From NCBI GenBank assembly GCA_017453335.1, contig JAFTKI010000016.1, positions 1 to 64,000 of the forward strand: 64,000 nucleotides of DNA, in the 5' to 3' direction. Below, piece after piece: positions 59,994 through 64,000 of this stretch. A program made the position numbers and the translations under genes. A model generated the notes under the pieces. It did no database searches. It was not told where the DNA came from and was given only the letters and a program-made list of their open reading frames with translations. Each line of letters starts with the position of its first letter. The stretch's first letter is position 1. The stretch comes from Clostridia bacterium. GTDB taxonomy: Bacteria > Bacillota_A > Clostridia > Oscillospirales > CAG-272.

Positions 59994-60473
59994 TCATTCA
60001 TATACCAGCAAATTTTCTAAAAAGGCTTTCAACCGCTTGGCAGGTCTTCTGAAAGCAAAAAACGGCAGTCCAAAGCAAAACAAAAACACCGGGATTCCAA
60101 TCGCAAGCTCTGCGTCTCCCACAATAAGTCCCACCACTGCCGCAACCAATGATAACACAGATAACAAGTATAACGGATACCATATTAAACAAATCAAAAA
60201 ATTCATCCGAATCAGCACCGATATCACGGTCATTCCGTCCTGTTCGGAAGCTTTCGCCGTTGCAACGGGAGCAAAGGAATTGTTTGTGCGCACAAAACCG
60301 GAGTGCTTTCTTGTTTTTTCCGCCACGCAAAAGCCTTTCTTCGAAAAATAGGCACGATAATCGTAGTTCTGACGAGTTTCAAATTCCAAAATTCTTTGCA
60401 CTCTTTCTTTGGATAATTTCGTCTTGATCTCAAATTTTTCGATAAAAAGCAATTTTTGAAGAATTTTATTCAT
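59994..60473 (-). CDS. Uncharacterised membrane protein (159 aa)
   Basis: The N-terminal 90 residues are soluble and charged (IEKFEIKTKLSKERVQRILE, then YFSKKGFCVAEKTRKH). Two hydrophobic segments follow at about 95-118 and 122-145, then a basic tail. It belongs to a run of minus-strand genes around GH36 enzyme 3. I do not recognise a family. The start at 60473 lies 8 nt after GGAGG; a longer frame has no SD. Confidence 0.72.
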   Translation of the reverse strand: MNKILQKLLFIEKFEIKTKLSKERVQRILEFETRQNYDYRAYFSKKGFCVAEKTRKHSGFVRTNNSFAPVATAKASEQDGMTVISVLIRMNFLICLIWYPLYLLSVLSLVAAVVGLIVGDAELAIGIPVFLFCFGLPFFAFRRPAKRLKAFLENLLVYE

Positions 60474-60493
60474 CGAAATCCTCCTCATACAAC

Positions 60494-61066
60494 TCACTTT
60501 GTTTTCCGATACTCAAAAAGGTCGGTATGATACGCCATCACGACTCTTTTCGTTTTCTTTTCGATCACCACGATAAATTTGTCGCCGCGGTGGCTGTTCT
60601 CATAGATGTACCCATCTCCCATAGGAAGCTCCCCGCTCCAAAGATAATTGTCTTTGGGGATCAACCAGTAACCAAATTCTTCAAACCGAAGCACATAATA
60701 CGATACCCACACGCGATGTCTGCTACCCTGCCGCGATACCTCTTCTTCCCAATGGCTTTCATCCACCGAATGCAACAAGGTTGCGGTGGTAACCTCGTAG
60801 TTCTCTATCCGAACCTTCTTTACCTTGTGTCGGATACGAAGATTGATAAAAACGCAGTACACGATCAAAAGCTGAATCAGCATAGGAATTACCCATGGAG
60901 CCCACACCGCACAAACAATCATTGCAACAATCATCGCAATGGCTAATAGAGTGGCAGAAAGGGTGCTCCTTTGATATTCGATTTCCGATTCTCGCTTGGG
61001 CTCTTTTATTACGTTTTGAATATCCTTGATAATCTCCGCATCGGTAATCCGTTCTTTTTTCGGCAA
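60494..61066 (-). CDS. Uncharacterised two-helix membrane protein A (190 aa), paralogue of 62797-63339
   Basis: A cytoplasmic N-terminus leads to two membrane helices (about 38-58 and 62-80) and a beta-rich C-terminal domain ending DKFIVVIEKKTKRVVMAYHT. The ending resembles NEFYLVILHTRKPTIALAYHT of the protein at 62797-63339, so the two look like paralogues. I place the start at a TTG at 61066, right after the GH36 stop, with GGGGGATG as SD; no ATG in frame is well placed. Role unknown. Confidence 0.7.
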   Translation of the reverse strand: MPKKERITDAEIIKDIQNVIKEPKRESEIEYQRSTLSATLLAIAMIVAMIVCAVWAPWVIPMLIQLLIVYCVFINLRIRHKVKKVRIENYEVTTATLLHSVDESHWEEEVSRQGSRHRVWVSYYVLRFEEFGYWLIPKDNYLWSGELPMGDGYIYENSHRGDKFIVVIEKKTKRVVMAYHTDLFEYRKTK

Positions 61067-61067
61067 T

Positions 61068-62813
61068 TCACATCCCCCTTTTAAGCACCAACAGCGCCCC
61101 TTGCGGTGCCAAAACCTCATTCAGCCGGGCAGTTAAAACAACGTCCTTGGCAATGCATTCGCCCATACAATCGTAAATATTCATCCGAATCGGCACACCC
61201 GCCGTGTTTTTAACGATCAGATTTTCCCCGCCCGTCAGATTCACCGCGTAGATCACTGCCGCACGTCCGTCAAATTCCGGAACAGAACAGTCAGCAAGCT
61301 GAACGATCTTTTCCCGCTCATTTTCCACCCAAGCCGTTCCGTAACCGTTTTCGCAAAGCGTCATTCTGACCTTCTCGCGCATCAAAGTATCTCTGTGCGC
61401 ATTCCAGAATTGCAGATAATTTCGCAAAACCTTGCTGTGCAGATCGGTCACTTGCTCCATGCGAACCGAGATCTGGGGTACCGAAAACATGGTTCCAAAG
61501 AGCTGCTGTGCCACGTTTTCGGGCGTGTCGGCAGCGTTCCAAACGATCATGTCCGAATGTACCGCGCATCCGCCGCACACCAAGCGAAGATTGAGCGATT
61601 GCACTCTGTTGCGAGCACCGTCCAAGGGGCAATCCCAAACGCGCATCATATTGCCGTAGGTGGAAACGACAGGGCCAAAATAAGGCTGACGGAACTCGAT
61701 CAGTACGTTGGGGTTGATTGCTTTGAGCGCATCGGACACCTCCGACAGCAAGCGCTCGGTTGCATCCTCCACCGACACCGTGTCCATGATCTCGTTATAC
61801 TCTCCGTTGGTTTTAAAGCGATCGATAAAATCCAGCTTCAAGCCGTCAAAGCCCCAATCGCGCACCGCGTGGGAAAAGGTTTCGATCAAAAACGAACGAA
61901 CCTCACGGTATCTGGGATCAAGAAAGTAAGTACTCATTTTAGAGGAATACTCCAAGCACATCGCCTGAAATTCCTCGTATTTTTGCGCAAATTCTCCCAT
62001 AAACGGCGTTGCGTACCACAGCATCGCCTTCATGCCAAGTGCATGAATCGCATCGGTAAACGCCTTCATATCGGGAAACTTTTCGGGCGCGGGATTCCAG
62101 TCGCCACAGTTGCCGTACATCGAATCGTATCTGCCCGTTTGCCAGCCGTCATCCACGATCACGGTATCCATTCCGTAGCGTACCGCCTCCCGACACTCTG
62201 CCAGAATCGACTCCGTATCAATGCTTTTCGTATAGGAATACCATGTGGAATACATCGGGCGAAGAGCCGCATCGGGAACGTAACCGTTTTGATACCCCAG
62301 CGCATCAAACCATTTGCGCGCCCCATAGATTGCCTCGTCAAACGCGATCTTTCTGCAATCAATCCGAAGCTCGGTCTCATAGTGCGAAAACGGCCCGCAA
62401 AGCATGGTAAAGAAATCAATCGAAACCGTTACGGTAGGACGCTCGTTGTTGCATCTCATACGAATTGACAGCGGAGTTTTTACATCCGACAGCGCAACTA
62501 AGTAGGCATTGTTGCCATTGCGCGACACCAGCGATTTGAGCGGCATTCCCCACGGCAAGCGCGACTCGGTGGCACGGTAGGAAAAGGAAAGATTGCGTTG
62601 GGGATGGATCGCATCCCACATATAATACAGGTCGGTTGCGGGAATCTCATAAGAAAGTGTGATCGGCTTAGGAGAGGTCAACTCTCCCCAATCAAAGCAA
62701 ACGTGATAGACAGCAATCCCGTTTTCTTCCGACTTCTTGGAAAACGCAATCCGAGCCTCTTCCTCGTATTCAAATTCAAAAATAGATTCATTGATTTCAA
62801 TCGTCTGTTTCAT
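61068..62813 (-). CDS. GH36-like alpha-galactosidase family enzyme 3
   Basis: This 581-residue melibiase-like enzyme has an N-terminal beta domain (about 1-165), then a TIM barrel with TVIVDDGWQTGRYDS, AMLWYATPFMG, FDGLKLDFIDRFK (nucleophile Asp), VLIEFRQPYFGPVVS and HSDMIVWNAAD. It has the same length as GH36 enzyme 2 but is clearly divergent. No signal peptide. Its start overlaps the end of the upstream membrane protein gene by 17 bp, and the next gene begins right at its stop, so the three are co-expressed. I start at 62813 (MKQTIEINES) after GGGAGAAAGA. Confidence 0.82.
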   Translation of the reverse strand: MKQTIEINESIFEFEYEEEARIAFSKKSEENGIAVYHVCFDWGELTSPKPITLSYEIPATDLYYMWDAIHPQRNLSFSYRATESRLPWGMPLKSLVSRNGNNAYLVALSDVKTPLSIRMRCNNERPTVTVSIDFFTMLCGPFSHYETELRIDCRKIAFDEAIYGARKWFDALGYQNGYVPDAALRPMYSTWYSYTKSIDTESILAECREAVRYGMDTVIVDDGWQTGRYDSMYGNCGDWNPAPEKFPDMKAFTDAIHALGMKAMLWYATPFMGEFAQKYEEFQAMCLEYSSKMSTYFLDPRYREVRSFLIETFSHAVRDWGFDGLKLDFIDRFKTNGEYNEIMDTVSVEDATERLLSEVSDALKAINPNVLIEFRQPYFGPVVSTYGNMMRVWDCPLDGARNRVQSLNLRLVCGGCAVHSDMIVWNAADTPENVAQQLFGTMFSVPQISVRMEQVTDLHSKVLRNYLQFWNAHRDTLMREKVRMTLCENGYGTAWVENEREKIVQLADCSVPEFDGRAAVIYAVNLTGGENLIVKNTAGVPIRMNIYDCMGECIAKDVVLTARLNEVLAPQGALLVLKRGM

Positions 62814-63339
62814 ATTCTTTCTCCCGATCTGTATTTTTTTGCTCTTCGTATTGATATATTTTCGTGTGATACGCCAAAGCAATGGTCGGTTTTCTCGTGT
62901 GAAGAATCACCAGATAAAATTCGTTGCCGTTCGAGGAAATCTCAAAGGCGGTCCCTTCTGCTACGTATCTTCCATACGTTGTAAAATAGATCGCGTCCAC
63001 GGTGTGACGTCCGATACGGGAAGGTTCGCCTCTTGAAAGGTAAGATGCCGTGTCGGTTACGATCGAAAAGCCGCCGTGGGAGAGCAAATAGAGCGTATGA
63101 ATGGAACGAATCAACTTATAAAGCCAATAGGCAACAGGGAGCACGGATAACACAAGCGTCAGTATTCCCAACACCACGGACACTTGGAACATATACGAAC
63201 TCAAATAAGCCATCAACGCAAAGAAAAGACCAAATGCGACAAAAAAGGTAATTGCCAGATGCCGATCCAACTCGGCTGTTTTTTTGATATCCTTTTTACA
63301 AGAATCTTTTGTAATTTTGGTTTTGGTTGTTTTTTGCAC
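62797..63339 (-). CDS. Uncharacterised two-helix membrane protein B (180 aa)
   Basis: A charged N-terminus leads to two membrane helices (about 25-48 and 52-72) and a C-terminal domain with DAIYFTTYGRYVAEG and ALAYHTKIYQYEE, which matches the ending of protein A at 60494-61066. I favour a GTG start at 63339, with GGAGAGGTG upstream; an ATG at 63360 is in frame but lies before that SD. It overlaps the start of GH36 enzyme 3. Role unknown. Confidence 0.68.
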   Translation of the reverse strand: MQKTTKTKITKDSCKKDIKKTAELDRHLAITFFVAFGLFFALMAYLSSYMFQVSVVLGILTLVLSVLPVAYWLYKLIRSIHTLYLLSHGGFSIVTDTASYLSRGEPSRIGRHTVDAIYFTTYGRYVAEGTAFEISSNGNEFYLVILHTRKPTIALAYHTKIYQYEEQKNTDREKEYETDD

Positions 63340-63429
63340 CGCGACACCTCTCCTATCCATCTTGAAATTTCATTCAAAAGCCCGTTTTGGGGTTTGATGT
63401 GTCAATACAATCGGATTTGCTGTCAGCCC

Positions 63430-63945
63430 TTATTTCCAATAGCCCTGCTCTTCCCGCGCTTCCTGCTCACGTAATTCCCTTTGCCGCTTCTCCTGCGCGA
63501 TTTTCGCTTCCTTTGCTTCGTGAACAAGCCGTATGAGATAGCGAATATAGAAAATCACCTGCGGTTCAGCCCCAACCGCAATCGTCAAGAAAATCTGCGG
63601 TACCCCCGACACAAAAAAGATCGTTGGGAGGAAGAATGGGACGGCAACACAGTAGATCAGCATGGAAAGACGGAATTCCTTTTCGTATTCCACGGTAAAG
63701 GTCTCATTCCGATCCTCCTCCCACTCATGCCACTTGTTGCGGGCAAATTTGAAGTAGTTGTCCTTGTGCTTCAAAAAACCTGCTAAAATACCGTTCAGAA
63801 TGGCAATAAGCAGCATTGCAAGTGGGAAAAATGAAAATTCAGTAAGGGCGGCTTGCTCCCAAAACACGATCACGGGAATGATATTCAAGGTAAGAATCGC
63901 TAAAACAATCCAAAAAATATGTGCATACTTCAATTTCGGTTCCAC
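63430..63945 (-). CDS. Uncharacterised membrane protein with coiled C-terminus (171 aa)
   Basis: Two helices lie near the N-terminus (about 9-30 and 37-56) and two more near 93-130. The last 35 residues are strongly charged (EAKEAKIAQEKRQRELREQE) and should form a coiled coil. A GTG at 63945 with GGAGG 8 nt upstream is the start. It leads the run of minus-strand genes ending at 59994. I see no known family. Confidence 0.7.
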   Translation of the reverse strand: MEPKLKYAHIFWIVLAILTLNIIPVIVFWEQAALTEFSFFPLAMLLIAILNGILAGFLKHKDNYFKFARNKWHEWEEDRNETFTVEYEKEFRLSMLIYCVAVPFFLPTIFFVSGVPQIFLTIAVGAEPQVIFYIRYLIRLVHEAKEAKIAQEKRQRELREQEAREEQGYWK

Positions 63946-64000
63946 CGTTGCATCCTCCTTTTTGAAAAGAAATTATACTGCCGCCAATCCGAAGTATGAC

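Overview
This window looks like chromosome from an anaerobic, carbohydrate- and amino-acid-fermenting Clostridia-type Firmicute, probably an uncultured gut member of the Oscillospirales/Christensenellales kind. That placement is inference. It rests on single-chain GlyQS, class II GalT, HydE/G/F, an indolepyruvate:ferredoxin oxidoreductase, two glycyl radical enzymes with activases, strong SD sequences, and many sigma-A-like promoters with 17-bp spacers. I saw no rRNA, tRNA, CRISPR array, prophage or transposase.

Layout. 0-0.8 kb: a divergent pair of small DNA-binding proteins (ribbon-helix-helix and XRE) sharing a repeat-rich promoter region. 0.8-4.4 kb: glycyl radical enzyme 1 with its activase, divergent from an AraC regulator. 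4.5-8.35 kb: trkA-trkH-cysK. 8.36-8.9 kb: a duplicated terminator plus MITE-like elements. 8.9-11.6 kb: a DUF4965/glutaminase-like enzyme and a class 3 lipase. 11.7-18 kb: an arylpyruvate oxidation cluster (CoA ligase, IorA, IorB, ACT protein, amidohydrolase, aminotransferase). 18-23 kb: two family 2 glycosyltransferases, then a TetM/EF-G-like GTPase fused to a YacP/Rae1-like NYN nuclease domain. 23-25.8 kb (minus): azlC-azlD-isomerase-cupin-cysteine hydrolase. 25.9-35 kb: three more TIM-barrel isomerase/epimerases, a GH20 enzyme, alaS and an LRR lipoprotein. 36-44 kb: an AraC-controlled EamA-GH36 operon facing a galT-heparinase-like operon. 44-50 kb: a small XRE regulator, glyQS, and a hydrogenase-maturation operon (TM1266-type regulator, hydE, hydG, hydF) behind an apparent transcription attenuator. 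50-53 kb: bcp, a histidine phosphatase and a second GH36. 53-59 kb: a DeoR regulator with an operator array, glycyl radical enzyme 2, its activase, a D-2-hydroxyacid dehydrogenase and a GDPD. 59-64 kb: a second full-size MITE-like element, an SGNH hydrolase, a third GH36 and four uncharacterised membrane proteins.

The genes fit together as sugar foraging (three GH36, GH20, DUF4965, heparinase-like, GalT, isomerases) plus strictly anaerobic redox chemistry (radical SAM, glycyl radical, ferredoxin, hydrogenase maturation). The most interesting items are the two short glycyl radical enzymes of unknown substrate, the GTPase-nuclease fusion, the attenuator ahead of the hydrogenase-maturation genes, the phased operator arrays, and a pair of paralogous membrane proteins around the third GH36.
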